The notes beneath the pieces were generated by a model that was not told the origin of the DNA, did no database searches, and saw only the letters and a program-made list of their open reading frames with translations. The translations under genes and the position numbers were made by a program. 64,000 nt of DNA. Source: Panicum virgatum. Lineage: Eukaryota > Streptophyta > Magnoliopsida > Poales > Poaceae. The DNA is taken from contig NC_053143.1 of NCBI RefSeq assembly GCF_016808335.1, positions 51,491,441 to 51,555,440 on the forward strand. Reading direction: 5' to 3'. Below, one piece after another: positions 1-11,172 of this stretch. The first letter of the stretch is position 1; the number at the start of each line of letters is the position of its first letter.

Positions 1-459
1 GGGGAGAATAGATTAAAGCTGAGGTATGGCACAGGTAAGCTAGACAGAGCTTCGAGCCTTGGTTCATGATGGCATTGTAGAGAAAAATACTGAAGAAAGC
101 GCATGCATGTATAAGAGGATGAGACACTGCACGCCAAAAAAGGTATGGCAAGAGCCACACCTTGCCATATCAGAAGCTCCGCCACTGCCTGTGCCGAGTC
201 GATGACTCAGACCTGGGTTGGCAAGTTCCACCACAACAAAATTTACCGGAGCTGAGCTAAGCCCAGCTGCTACAGTATTCAAGTCAACTCCAATCCGAAC
301 GTGTATGATTATTTGCTGCTATCTTATTCAAGTGATGGGGTAATAACTATCTTAAGGATCTCTCTCCATCTCAACAACGTCCATCAGGCATTTGTGAAGG
401 ACATGTGAGGGATATGGTTGAGTAATTTGGATCAGGCTTGGGACTTGGCCACTGCGGTT
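1..459. other. No gene recognised
   Basis: Short open frames only, with no recognisable protein similarity. This is the left flank of the CACTA mini-element at 460. Confidence 0.5.
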
Positions 460-1021
460 CACTAATACAGATCGGGCCATTTGTCCCGGTTCTAAAGGGC
501 TATTTGTCCCGGTTTTGGAACCGGGATTCGGCCGCCGGGACAAAATGTCCCTCGCGCTAAAAAATATTTGCGCCCTGCCGGATTGGAACCCAAGACCTAT
601 TACCTAGCGCATGGCTTTCTTGTCAACTCAACTAAGTAGTACATGTGACTCAGTAAAGAATAACTCTCTTTTGAACTATCACATGGAGGGGCCTTTTGTC
701 CGGGTTGGTAACACCAACCGGGACAAAAGGGTCCTTTTGTCCGGGTTGGTACAACCAACCGGGATAAAAGGGTCACCCTTTTGTCCGGGTTGGTGTTACC
801 AACCGGGATAAAAGGGGTTGGACCTTTTGTCCCGGGTGGAGCCACCAACCGGGACAAAAGAGGCCTTTTGTCCGGGTTGGTGGCTCCACCCGGGACAAAA
901 GGCCCCTGTCCCCCCGCTGGCCCGGCTAGCCTTTGGACCCGGGACAAAAGCCACCTTTTGTCCCGGGCCCAAATGTAACCGGGATAAATGACCTGTAACA
1001 AAAGCCTATTCTATAGTAGTG
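460..1021. mobile_element. Non-autonomous CACTA mini-element
   Basis: The left end reads CACTAATACAGATCGG. The right end, reverse-complemented, reads CACTACTATAGAATAGG. A 3-bp duplication GTT flanks it at 457-459 and 1022-1024, as expected for CACTA elements. About 690-980 is an array of alternating direct and inverted copies of a TTTGTCCCGGTTGGT-like motif with its complement, which is CACTA subterminal-repeat structure. It is 562 bp long with no transposase, so it depends on an autonomous relative. The small open frames inside are not credible genes. Confidence 0.85.
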
Positions 1022-1540
1022 GTTTGTTCTCAATCATTTCTACGGATCCATATTTTGGAATGGGCAACTATTGTGGTTTTCAAAAGCTACTATTCAATTG
1101 GGTTCATCTAGATCTTCGGTTGGCTTTATGTTTTTCCACACTCCCAACAATGACAGGATCGCACATGAGCCATGAACGTGGTGAAGACAAATTGGATTAC
1201 AACTTTCTTCTTTGACAATGTCCATTATATTTGAATTCAATTTTTCAAAGGTGGTAAATAAAATGTATCAGAATTCTAATGCCACATTGCACGCATAAAA
1301 AATTGATGAGTGGATCAAATATTTCTTTTTCAACGCTGGCGAGCCCGAATATCATTACTTAGAGCAACAAAATTACAAAAGTTCAGCAAGGTTCGACTCC
1401 CATGTTTTTGAAAAAGAAAGACCGCAATTACTCTGAATGCGTGTGCTCTCTGCACAAAGGGCAGCAGAGCCATCCAGGAAACAGTTTATGACGTCGGGGG
1501 GAAGACAGGCCTCGCCCGTAGGCACCAAGCACTGCTCTTA
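1022..1540. other. No gene recognised
   Basis: Unique-looking sequence between two transposons. No coding signal or repeat structure was recognised. Confidence 0.4.
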
Positions 1541-1883
1541 GGGTGTGTTTAGATCCCGTAAAAATTTGCACGAAATTTATTGTAGCAATTTTCAAACGAA
1601 TATTAGAAGGATTAAATATGATCTAATTATAAAACTAATTACACGGATGGACGGAAAATCATGAGATAAATCTATTAAGACTAATTAATCAATCATTATA
1701 GATTGTTTACTGTAGCACGCCATTGTCTAATCATGATCCAATTAAGTCTAAAAAATCCGTCTCGCAATTACACTCGGGGGTTATGGAATGAGTTTTGTCA
1801 GTTATCCATGTTTAATACTCCTAATTAGTAATCAAACGTTTGAAGTTACTGTAGCACTAAAAAATTGAGATCTAAACACACTC
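1541..1883. mobile_element. Tourist-like (PIF/Harbinger) MITE
   Basis: Terminal inverted repeats GGGTGTGTTTAGATC and GATCTAAACACACTC are bounded by a 3-bp TTA duplication (1538-1540 and 1884-1886). The interior is AT-rich, with the ACTGTAGCA and ATTAGACTTAAT-type motifs shared by the other MITEs in this window. It is 343 bp and non-coding. Confidence 0.88.
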
Positions 1884-2862
1884 TTATTACAAGGCTAACA
1901 CAGGATGTTGCCTGACATGGAAAAAAGTCTGGTAGAACAAAAACCCAAAAGACGCCATGGGCATGAGAAGCACGACTCGGTAGGGGGGTATCTGCATCAG
2001 TCTTCAGTGTAGCAGAACAATGCTGTTGTTCGTTGGAGCAGTGCCACACCTGGGTGGAAAAACAGCGCCGTGTTCTTCAAAGCTTATCTGCTCCTGCTCG
2101 CAGCGTCTCCCGGTCGCTATCCTTTTGTAGTCCTGCCCCAGAAAGAATTAAAGAAAAGAAATAGCCATGCAAACTTTTTTTTTTGGGGATGATTGTCACC
2201 GTACCAGAGCATACCCACCACCTGAATTATATTGAAATGGTGTGGCACACCGCGGATCAAAGACCTCTTTTTTTTAGATTTTATCATTTTCTTCTCAAAG
2301 CACAGGTTATTTCTAGTTTTCCAGAGCGCCCAGCATACAGCCGCCAGCCTAACCATAACTGTCCCCGGTTCAGCTTGGCAGTACATTAGCTACAACATGA
2401 ATGAAATAGTCATCACTTCGATCTGAATCCAGGTCGTGTCATTGTGCCTTTGAATCTTCGTTCTTCTTTGGAAATTATAAGCCGACAGAACCACGAGGTA
2501 GGTAGCTGATGACCGAACACGTGCTTGCGACTGCCTCGATCTGTCCAGCTAGCTAGCTAGCATGAATGTGCCAGTTCGTGTTGATCCGCATGCATGGATG
2601 CCAATTTAGATCCTCTTTATTGGATCCAAGTGTGCTAATATATGAAAGTGCTAATAAAGTGGACTAAAATTTAGTTAAGATTTAAAATTTTAGTAAATAT
2701 ATGATTGCTAATAGGTGCTAAAATTTAGCACTCAACTTTAATCGTCCTTCCAATCATACCTTAATCAAATCCAACTCATAGAACAGTGGGTTGGATTTGA
2801 TCAATTTGGCATTTAGTTTCATATAGTATTCCGTTGACTAACATAGTAGATCAGTACTATTA
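1884..2862. other. No gene recognised
   Basis: No credible coding sequence. About 2600-2790 is AT-rich with repeated GTGCTAA/CTAAAATTTAG words and may be a decayed MITE, but no ends were found. Confidence 0.4.
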
Positions 2863-3189
2863 GGCTTTTAGTTCCCAAAAATATTTCAGCACTACAGTAA
2901 CTTCGACTAATTAGGAGTATTAAATGTGGATAACTGACAAAACTCATTTCATAACCCTAGGTGAAATTGCGAGATGAATCTTTTAAGCCTACTCGGACCA
3001 TAATTAGACAAAATTATGCTACAGTAAACAATCTCTAATGACAGATTAATTAGACTTAATAGATTCGGCTCGTGATTTCCCGTCCATCCGTGTAATTAGT
3101 TTTATAATTAGATAATATTTAGTCCTAATCTTCGGTTGGAAATTGCTACAGTGCATTTCTCCAAAAAATTTCGCGAACTAAACAAGGCT
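2863..3189. mobile_element. Tourist-like MITE
   Basis: The left end AGGCTTTTAGTTC lies close to a preceding TTA, and the right end reads GAACTAAACAAGGCT followed by TTA (3190-3192). The interior carries the ACAGTAAACAATC and GTGTAATTAGTTTTATAATTAG words typical of this grass MITE group. The ends are diverged, so the boundaries are good to a few bases. Confidence 0.7.
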
Positions 3190-3986
3190 TTAATTGTGCA
3201 AAAGATGCTAACCGAACGCTACGGTTTTGTTTGGATATTTATGAAGTCTTCCACTCATAGAATATCCTTGTGAACATTGACATATCCTATATATATAAAT
3301 TGATGCCAAATTAAATAATCCTTCCCGCAATGATACACAAATCAGTGTCCGGGAACTAGGGTTCTATTTCTAATTGCAGTGCAATAGTGCCCAAATTATT
3401 TTTCGGGAACTAAGTGGTTCTATTCTAATGGCAGAATTTGTTATCCACGGCTAATAGAAACGCTTTTTTCACTAGCAAAACCCACCACAAAAAAATTGAG
3501 TCGATTCTTAGGTGTAGTGTTTATTCTGCACCCAGCTGCCAAATACTGACCGGAATGACTAGAAATTACTGAACTAAATTGGCAAATTACTGAATCACGT
3601 TCAATAAAACGGTATTCAGTAATTGCGCAGCTGTTATTACTGAAAATTTATTCAGTAATTAGTTGGGTGTACCTACATTTAGAGTGTAGAATAATATATG
3701 GCCCTATAAATATACACACAGAATCCTACACTTCTGAGCATCATCGAGAGACTGAGCTGGCAGATTCTTGAGAGTCTCGCTGTCAATAGGCACGTCATCT
3801 ACCACTGACTACAAGTTGGCGATAACAGCAGTCCTCAATGCACCTGTTCCATTTTACATAAACTCTATGGTGTGTTTCAGCCGCTTGGGTGATTTAGCTC
3901 CTAGCTAATTTTAGCCAACTAATTTTTAGCAAGCTAATGTTTGGCCCTAGCTAAAAATTAGCTTTAACCCAACCGAACAAGATCTA
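3190..3986. other. No gene; possible decayed inverted-repeat elements
   Basis: About 3515-3690 carries imperfect inverted ends around TTATTCTGCACCCA and TGGGTGTACC, with repeated CAGTAATT words, and may be a small MITE. About 3869-3985 starts GGTGTGTTTCAGCC and ends CAACCGAACAAG, which also looks MITE-like. No target-site duplication was established for either. Confidence 0.35.
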
Positions 3987-4300
3987 GGTCTTGTTTAGTT
4001 GCAAAATTTAAAATTCCAAAACTATCACATCGAATAGGAATCTTACATGCATGAAGTATTAAATCTAACAAAATAAAAAACTAATTGCATAGTTTGTTTG
4101 TAAATTACGAGACGAATCTAATGAGCCTAATTAGATCATGATTAGGTACTAAATTGCTACAGTGATTGATACAGTAACCATGTGCTAATGCCGGATTAAC
4201 TAGTCTTAATAGATTCGTCTCGTAGTTTATAGACGAGCTCTGTAATTAGTTTTAAAAATATTCCATTTTAAAAATTTTACTGACACAACTAAACAAAGTC
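3987..4300. mobile_element. Tourist-like MITE
   Basis: Ends GGTCTTGTTTAGTTG and CAACTAAACAAAGTC are flanked by CTA (3984-3986 and 4301-4303). The interior includes GAGACGAATCTAATGAGCC and its near-complement AGATTCGTCTCG, which gives hairpin potential. Confidence 0.75.
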
Positions 4301-4442
4301 CTAATGTTTAACTAACTCAAGAGGGGGTTACCGAGCTTGGTGGTCGTCGTGACAGTATGCAATAAGACGGGACACCAGAGGATCCGAGAACGTTGGCTTG
4401 TGCCTTTTGGAGTGGAGCGTGTGTGTTTGTGTATGGCATACA

Positions 4443-4774
4443 GGCTTTGTTTGGTTTTCCCGTGCACACAAGCCGAGAAAAAAAATCTCGCATGCATGAA
4501 GTACTAAATGAAATCTATTTGTAAAAAAATTTCAGAAATAGGTATAACTTTCCGCGATGAATCTAATGACGGTAATTAATCGATGATTGGCTACAGTGAT
4601 GCTACAGTAACCATCTTCTAATCACGCGGTTAAAGACCTCATTAGATTTTTCAGATTCCTAATGCATGGGTTTTGGAGTTAGTTTTGCAAACTGACTTTA
4701 TTCAACATTGTAATTAACAGTCAAAGTTTCTGGACTTGTGTGTCATCTACTTCCAAAGAAAGAACCAAACACTG
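4443..4774. mobile_element. Degenerate Tourist-like MITE
   Basis: The left end GGCTTTGTTTGGTTTT pairs roughly with the right end AAGAACCAAACACTG. The interior has the GATGAATCTAATGA and GCTACAGTGATGCTACAGTAACCATC words of the MITE group. No clear target duplication was found, so the boundaries are approximate. Confidence 0.5.
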
Positions 4775-5106
4775 AAACACGGCCACAGTCATGCGTTTTG
4801 CAGTGTGGCAGATCGATGACAGCTACTCGAACACCGTGGCTTTTTTTTTTGAAAAGTAACACCGTGGCTTTTTGAGTGGCAAATGGGGGTGGGTGGCCGC
4901 AAGACAGTGGCAGAGCGAACATCAGTACACACATGCATGACAGTGCGTGCGATGGTCGCCTGACCCTTAGAACCCTTCCGCCCCCTACCCGCCGCTCCCA
5001 GAAGGCGACCGGCGCCCGCAGTCGGGAAGCCGCCCGTCGAGCCAGGCTAGCCAGCGGTTAGTCCAGTAAGCCGGCCCAGTCTCGGATCTGCTCTCCAACC
5101 GACGCA
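4775..5106. other. No gene recognised
   Basis: GC content rises after 4960, but no coding signal was recognised. Confidence 0.35.
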
Positions 5107-6022
5107 CAGGGGCGGTTAGCCGGCCGGCCGGTACGAGCGGCTAGCCGGCCGGTACGAGCGGCTAGCCGGCCGGTATCGCCGGTAAGCCGGTGCGACCGGG
5201 AGAGAAGGTAAGAAGTGAATTTTTTTAATAGAATGATTGGTTAGGTGTATAATTTAGAATAGTAGATGATTTGTTTTAGGATTTAGATTAGAGTTAGGTG
5301 TATGGCTGATATGTTTTAAGTTTTAGATAAGATTTAGGTGTAGGAATTAGGATTTAGGTAAGATTTAGGTGTAGGATTTAGGATTTTATTTATGTGATTG
5401 ATATGTTTTTGTTGTCCATGTATGCAGATAGACAATGACAGGCAGAGATGTTGTATGAGAACACGGTAAAAATTTTTATCTCGGATGGCGATGCAACTAT
5501 GTTAGTTCAGGAATGGCAGACAACATCGGCGTGGACGGGCCAAACTTGGCAATACTACAAGGCTGAGCTGCTTAGAGTGCGAGGTATCGCTTTGATGTCC
5601 ACCACCGAATACCAAACCGCGTCCTAAATGGGGGTTTTCCCATTCCTACGTTGAACTCTTATTTGATGTGTATAAGTGTATGACTCGGTATTTGTATGCA
5701 CGCTTATTACTATTGTATTTGTATGCATGATTATAAATTCTTGTTTTGGTGTAATCATTTAAATTAATATATGTGCATAGCTCATGCCAAAATTTCCTTT
5801 TATTTCACACCGGGAATCTATTTTTTAATCGCCGGAAAATTACTTTAAACTACCGGTATACCGGCCAAACCAGCCGGTAAACCGGTCCGAACCGATTGCA
5901 CGGCGGCTTTTGAATTCAAATTTGAATTCAACCGGTTCCGACCGGTTTCCGGTCAAACCGGACCGGTATACCAGAACCGAACCTCGCCGGTTTGGCTGGA
6001 CCGGTCTGTAAGTTAAACCCTG
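5107..6022. mobile_element. Candidate non-autonomous hAT element rich in CCGG repeats
   Basis: It begins CAGGGGCGG and ends AAACCCTG, matching hAT-type CAGGG...CCCTG ends. The flanking 8-mers CCGACGCA and GCGATGGA agree at five of eight positions, which could be a decayed duplication. Subterminal regions are dense in GCCGGCCGGTA (about 5116-5190) and ACCGGT/CCGGTT words (about 5855-6010). No hAT transposase frame is visible. The end shared with the well-supported hAT MITE at 23488 strengthens the call. Confidence 0.5.
5116..5180. repeat. Tandem repeat of about 21 bp
   Basis: About three copies of a GGCTAGCCGGCCGGTACGAGC-like unit (each about 21 bp), in the left subterminal part of the candidate hAT element. 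Confidence 0.7.
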
Positions 6023-6229
6023 GCGATGGATGGACGTACACAGCAAGTGCGCTTGTCCCATCCACATCAAAGATAATATGGGCGGTCTCCGTTCCAAAAT
6101 AAATATAATTTAAGAATTTAAAATTTATCTTAAAATAATTATATTTCTCGCTTTCTCTGCGCTTCTTGTTTCATGTGCAGTCCTTCTTCTCTACCCCTCC
6201 TTGTTTTGTACGTGCATTCTCTCTACTTT

Positions 6230-6561
6230 GGCCGTATTTAGATTCAAAAAATTTATCTAAAATCCATCATATCAAATATTTAAATACATGTATGAAATAT
6301 TAAATAAAATATATCTATAAAATTTTTTACACAAATAAGTTGTAAATCACGAGATGAATCTAATGATCCTACTTACTCTATAATTTACAACAGTGATACT
6401 ACAGTAATCATTCGCTAATTATAAATTAATTAGATTTACTCGATTCATCTCGCGATTTACAACTTTTCCGTACAAAAAACTTTATAAAAAAAATTTATTT
6501 AATACTTCGAAATAGTAAAATTTTCTTTCAAAAAATTTACGTCAAAAAACTAAACACAGTT
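6230..6561. mobile_element. Tourist-like MITE
   Basis: The left end GGCCGTATTTAGATTC faces the right end AAACTAAACACAGT. Internal GAGATGAATCTAATGATCC and GATTCATCTCGCGATTTAC form opposed arms. Possible TTT flanks at both sides are not informative in such an AT-rich context. Confidence 0.6.
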
Positions 6562-6721
6562 TTTTTACCTTTTAATTTCGGTACACAACTCCTGAAACTG
6601 CTCAGCGGGCATGGCATGTGGATGCGGCTAACAGAACTGGCGACGGGGTAAAAGTAGTCAAGGTCGTCCCCGGCCACCGCACCTACCTCCTGCACGGTCG
6701 TCTCTTCCCACTTTAACACAT

Positions 6722-6950
6722 GGCTGTATTTAGTTCGCGAAAAAATTTAGATTTTGGTACTATAATATATTTCGTTATTACTTGATAAATAATATTTAAT
6801 TATAGACTAATTAGGTTTAAAAGATTCATCGCGTACTAATTAATTAGATTGTGTAATTAATTATTATTTTTAATTATATTTAATGCTCTAAATATATATC
6901 TAAAAATTCGATGTGACGGATACGGTAGGAAATATTTTAAACTAAACAGC
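6722..6950. mobile_element. Tourist-like MITE, shortened
   Basis: It starts GGCTGTATTTAGTTCGCG and ends TTAAACTAAACAGC. It carries AGACTAATTAGGTTTAAAAG and ATATTTAATGCTC, typical of this MITE group. At 229 bp it is smaller than its relatives here. Confidence 0.6.
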
Positions 6951-7107
6951 GCACAATTATTCCAGCGGCTGCATGCGCGGCACCGACCTTGATGGGACGT
7001 GACAGGTTGGCAGGTACGCTTGACCTCCACGGTCACCGATCGGGCAACCGTGCGAGTACATCACGGCCCCGTCCGTACGACAGGGTTGAATTAGAAGACT
7101 CACGTAT

Positions 7108-7468
7108 GGCATTGTTTGGTTTCTACAGGGATTTTTTCGCGCACGTTTTCCGAAAAAACATTTTCCGAAAAAAGAATCTCATATGCATAGAGTACTAAAT
7201 GAAGTCTATTTGCAAAACTTTTTTAGGGATGAGTGTAACTTTTCGAGACGAATCTAATGATGATAATTAATTGATGATTTGCTACATTGATGCTACAGTA
7301 ATCATCCTCTAATCATACTGTTAAAGGCCTCATTAGATTCGTCTCGCGATTTACATGGGGGGTTGTGGAGGTGGTTTTGTAATTAGACTTCGTTTACTAC
7401 TCTAAATTTTTTGTCAAAGATGTAAAAAATTTTCGCGAATTTTTTTTCGGGCCAAACCAAACACGGCC
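7108..7468. mobile_element. Tourist-like MITE with empty-site support
   Basis: Ends GGCATTGTTTGGTTTC and CCAAACCAAACACGGCC, with TAT duplicated at 7105-7107 and 7469-7471. The related empty site at about 8930-8945 (CTCATATGTTAAGCG) runs straight through the insertion point, which independently confirms the boundaries. Confidence 0.85.
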
Positions 7469-7619
7469 TATGTTAAGCGAGTTAGATGGTATCGTAGTAG
7501 CATCAAATATGGATCGATAGAGAATACAATCATCTACTAGCACGTAGAATTTGATCCTATGTAAAATTTGTGCAATGAGAAACAAAAAAGAGAAATCAAC
7601 ACCTGAATAGTTGTGGATG

Positions 7620-7923
7620 CGAAAAGGCCTGTAGTCCAGTGGTTACAAGAACCTCCGTAGTACTTGAGACCCTGGGTCGACTCCTCGTGAGAGCGAATAT
7701 TTTGAAATTTAATGGCATTATGCATTTAGTGGTAGGCGGCGTTTTCGTCGACAGCGAAGGCGTCTGTGGTGACTTCGTCAATTTCGAGAATTTGCCGGTT
7801 CAGTCTTTGAAGATGCTCATAAGAGTAGAGTTTGCGTACGTGTGTTCATAGGGGAGTGTGAGTGTGCGTGCGTTGTGAGTGTCTGCATTGTATTGTGTCT
7901 GCGTTGTACTGTGTAATCTAAAA
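7620..7923 (+). mobile_element. SINE with tRNA-like head
   Basis: The head contains TAGTCCAGTGGTTAC (A-box-like) and GGGTCGACTCC (B-box-like), as in grass p-SINE/Au-type SINEs. A 14-bp direct repeat AATAGTTGTGGATG flanks it at 7606-7619 and 7924-7937. The 3' part has TGTG/TGCGTTG-rich sequence and ends TAATCTAAAA. The element is about 304 bp. The empty allele is visible in copy B near 9110-9125. Confidence 0.85.
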
Positions 7924-8035
7924 AATAGTTGTGGATGGGGGATTAGACATGAACAATTCTACTAGCACCTGAATAGTGAATAGTCATGGGTTGTGGATCA
8001 GATATAAGAGATGGTCTCTGTTTCTGCTTTATTAA

Positions 8036-8343
8036 GGGTGTGTTTAGTTCTTAAAAAATTTTGGCCAAAAAAGTCATATCGAATGTTCGGTCACATACAT
8101 GGAAAACTAAATGTTGACAAAGAAATCAATTGCACATTTCGCATGTAAATTGCGAGATGATTTTTTTGAACATGCGCCATGATTTAACAATATGGTGTTA
8201 CAATAAATATTTACTAATAACAAATTAATTAAGTTTAATAAATTCGGAATGAATTTGTAATTTGTTTTATTATTAATTTATATTTAATATTTCAAATATG
8301 TATCCGTATACTTTAAAAACTTTACGCTCGAACTAAACACCCC
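8036..8343. mobile_element. Tourist-like MITE
   Basis: Ends GGGTGTGTTTAGTTC and GAACTAAACACCCC, flanked by TAA at 8033-8035 and 8344-8346. It is 308 bp, AT-rich and non-coding, and sits between the two copies of the local duplication. Confidence 0.87.
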
Positions 8344-8444
8344 TAACACAATTATTCAGTGGTTGCATACATGGCGCCGACCGTGATGGGACGTGACTGG
8401 ATGGCAGATAGCGCGTCCACCGTTCGGATGGGTGGCTGGCTAGG

Positions 8445-8765
8445 GCTGGTTCGAGCGTAAAAATTTTTTGCATTGGAATTTTATTAATTTAAATTATTAG
8501 ATGAAGTTTATTTACAAAATTTTTTATGTAGATGGGTTGTAAATCGCGAGACGAATCTAATGATGCTAATTAATCCATGATTAATCAATAATTAGCGGAT
8601 GATTACTGTAGCATTACTATTGCAAATCATGGATTAAGTAAGCTCATTAGATTCGTCTCGCGATTTACAACCTATCTATGTAAAAAGTTTTGGAAATAGA
8701 CTTCATTTAATACTTCTTGTATGTGTCAAAATATTCGATGTGACGATTTTTTTGTGTTTATGGAG
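8445..8765. mobile_element. Hairpin-type MITE
   Basis: Opposed arms GGTTGTAAATCGCGAGACGA (from about 8535) and TCGTCTCGCGATTTACAACC (to about 8672) are perfectly complementary. Outer arms are less well conserved. The exact ends and target duplication could not be fixed. Confidence 0.65.
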
Positions 8766-9230
8766 TTTATGGGGTGGAGTCTAGATGAGCTGATCAAGCA
8801 ATCTCCAAGATTGGCTGTCTGTTTCAGCGAGCCAACCAGCCCAGCGCCCCAGCAAGCAGCCGAACATGCTGACTATCAGTGGGAGCGCATCATGGGTCCT
8901 ATCCGTACGACGGGGTTCCGTCACAAAACTCTCTCATATGTTAAGCGCGAGTTGGATGATATCATATTAGTATCAAACATGATAGTTTCTAAATCGGTGC
9001 ATATAAAATTGTAAAAAATATGGATTAATAGAGCATACATCATCTATTTGCGCGTAGAATTGATCCTAAATAAAAATTTGTGCAAGGAGAAAAAAAAAAG
9101 AAACCAGCATTTGAATAGTTGTGGGTCCTGGATTAGACATGAACAATTCACCAGCACCTTAATAGTTGCAGGTTGTGGATTAGACATGAACAGTTCCTCC
9201 TGTAACTATTAAGATGCTGAATTCTCTCTT

Positions 9231-9885
9231 TCTTTTTTCCTCATAGAACAAGAATTCTTTTTGACCTCAAATTATACATGAACATGGATAATTGCTTTCT
9301 CTATTTATCCATATTTTTGTATAATTTTATATGTACCGACTTAGGTGCTACGTGTTTAGTAACACTGTGACACCTAAGAGACCAGTAATATATAAGAGAT
9401 GTTCTCGGTTCAGTCATATGATCGGGAGCATGTAGTCGGCGGGGACCATGCAGCGATCCCTAGAGGGGTTTGGTTCATTCTCAAGCAACTGAGCACTAGG
9501 CTTCCCCGAGGAAGTGCTAGGGAGACTTTCGGTGGAGAAAATTCTCTGTATATCACTGGAAATTTAACTCATCCCTGATGATATGCCATCAAAATTTATA
9601 TCATCATTTTAGTGCCACTGTAAATTCAACTCTATCCTCTATATGCCATTAACCATTTTAAGAAGTACAGTTACATAGGTGTTAATAAGTGAAGATCAAA
9701 CGAACCATGTTCCTCTAGATAAAAGAGATAAAGTATTTTATTTTGCTATCCCTTTCTAGTAGGTGAGGCAGAAAAGTTACATAGGCCCAGCAGCTTTTTA
9801 TTTTGCTATCACACATAAAAACTTGTTTTCTTCACTTTCTCCTCTCTCTTTTTTGAGATACTCTTCATTTTTTTGAGAAAGTGTT
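9231..9885. other. No gene recognised
   Basis: AT-rich sequence with no credible coding frame or clear repeat. Confidence 0.4.
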
Positions 9886-10868
9886 GTTTTTTATTGATAC
9901 AGAATTCTTACAACCAAGCTCCTAACCGGGTATCTCTGAAAGAAAATAAAATTACATATACATCCATTACAGGAGCATCCAGTGTCCTTCGCCGTCACCG
10001 ACCTTCGTTGCCGCAGCCTGGTCCTCCATCTCCGGCAATGAAGAAGATCTAGAATGAAGCTTCCAGCTGATTCCCGATTCGACAAAGAGTCAAAATTGAA
10101 GCCCATCAGCAGCACAAAGTACTGTTCGACCGTTGAACACCCCGGGCAAATCCCATTTTTACCGGAAACAGATGCTAGTCGCAACACCGGCAAGCTCCGG
10201 TCACCAAGCGACAATCCCACAAAGGGGATCCAAGAACATCTACCCGCGTACAGGGGCAAGTGGAACCTTAACGTCTAAGGAAAAACTCCTAGGAGGGACA
10301 AAATCCCAGTGAACACACCACCAGTACAAGCATCAAGTCTCCTTCGAACAACAGCCAAGTCGTGGAGCACGGATTCGGCGATGCCATTGACGAAAAATTC
10401 ACAGACAACGCAAATAAGCACACAGAAAGTTCGAGACTCGACGCAGAAGATGGAAACAAAGACTAAATCGCCGAAGCCAAACTTCCTGCATAAGAAATTG
10501 TCGCTGTGAACCTCCTGCCCACGGACCACATGAAGAACCCATTCGTCGTCGACATGGATGACGCCGGAGAAGCTCGAAAAAGACTCCAACCCTAACCCTG
10601 AAACTAGTATAGTAGTAGAGAATATATACACCCTCCACCGAATCCACAACTCCCCAAGCCTACCGGCGTCAAAAGAGGCAACCGGAGATGAGGAAGCACG
10701 CGTTCGGCAGGCTAGAGCTGGAGGCTGGTGCACCAGCCAAACACGGTGGAAGCCGGCGGATCCGGCGGAGGTAACGAGAATCGCCCCGGAGTCGCCCTTT
10801 CTCAACTGTGTGGAGGAACGGGACGCTTCGAGAGGAGGCCCGTCTTTGCCGGCCGGCCCTTGAGACAC
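9886..10868 (-). other. Unrecognised, possibly retroposed sequence
   Basis: On the minus strand a 197-codon open frame (10275-10868) is followed by more sequence ending in AATAAAAAAC near 9886, like a polyadenylated 3' end. The frame has no family I recognise, and open frames overlap it on the other strand. Composition differs from the flanking AT-rich DNA. It may be the decayed 3' part of a non-LTR element or a captured gene fragment, lying just upstream of the FRA10AC1-like gene. Confidence 0.3.
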
Positions 10869-11172
10869 TCTTCACTTTCCCCTGCATCTATCGATTTGGG
10901 TTCAGCCCACGTACTGAGGCCATAGCGGACTCGGCAACCGGCAAGGTGGTCCACGCGCGGCCCACCTCATCATGGTTCCCTTCTCCGTTCTCCCACCTCT
11001 CGATCGAGGAACCAAGGCTCCAGCGCTCTGCGGTGACCGCCGCCGCCGCAACCCTGCCGGCCCCGAAACCTGGTGCGGATCCTAACGGCGAGCTGGTGCT
11101 CGAGCGCCCGCCGCGGCTGCCGAGGGTTTCAGACGAGGCGAGGCGAGGGCGGAGCGGGGGCGAGGGAGCGCG

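Larger units (their letters stand above)
6951..9230. repeat. Local segmental duplication, two diverged copies
   Basis: Copy A (about 6955-7107, 7469-7619 and 7924-8030) and copy B (about 8345-8440 and 8885-9190) share colinear words: GATGGGACGTGAC, CCGTACGAC.GGGTT, TATGTTAAGCG, ATAGAG.ATAC, GCGTAGAATT.GATCCTA and TTAGACATGAACAATTC. Copy A is interrupted by a MITE and a SINE that are absent at the same positions in copy B. Copy B carries a different hairpin MITE. The copies are strongly diverged, so the duplication is old. Confidence 0.75.

Noticed and set aside
690..980. CRISPR-like array
   Set aside because: The repeats are inverted, variable and without spacers; the CACTA ends and target duplication explain them.
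11036..11056. Possible CGG-type expansion like the human FRA10A fragile site
   Set aside because: Only a few GCC units occur in the 5' UTR; there is no expanded repeat.
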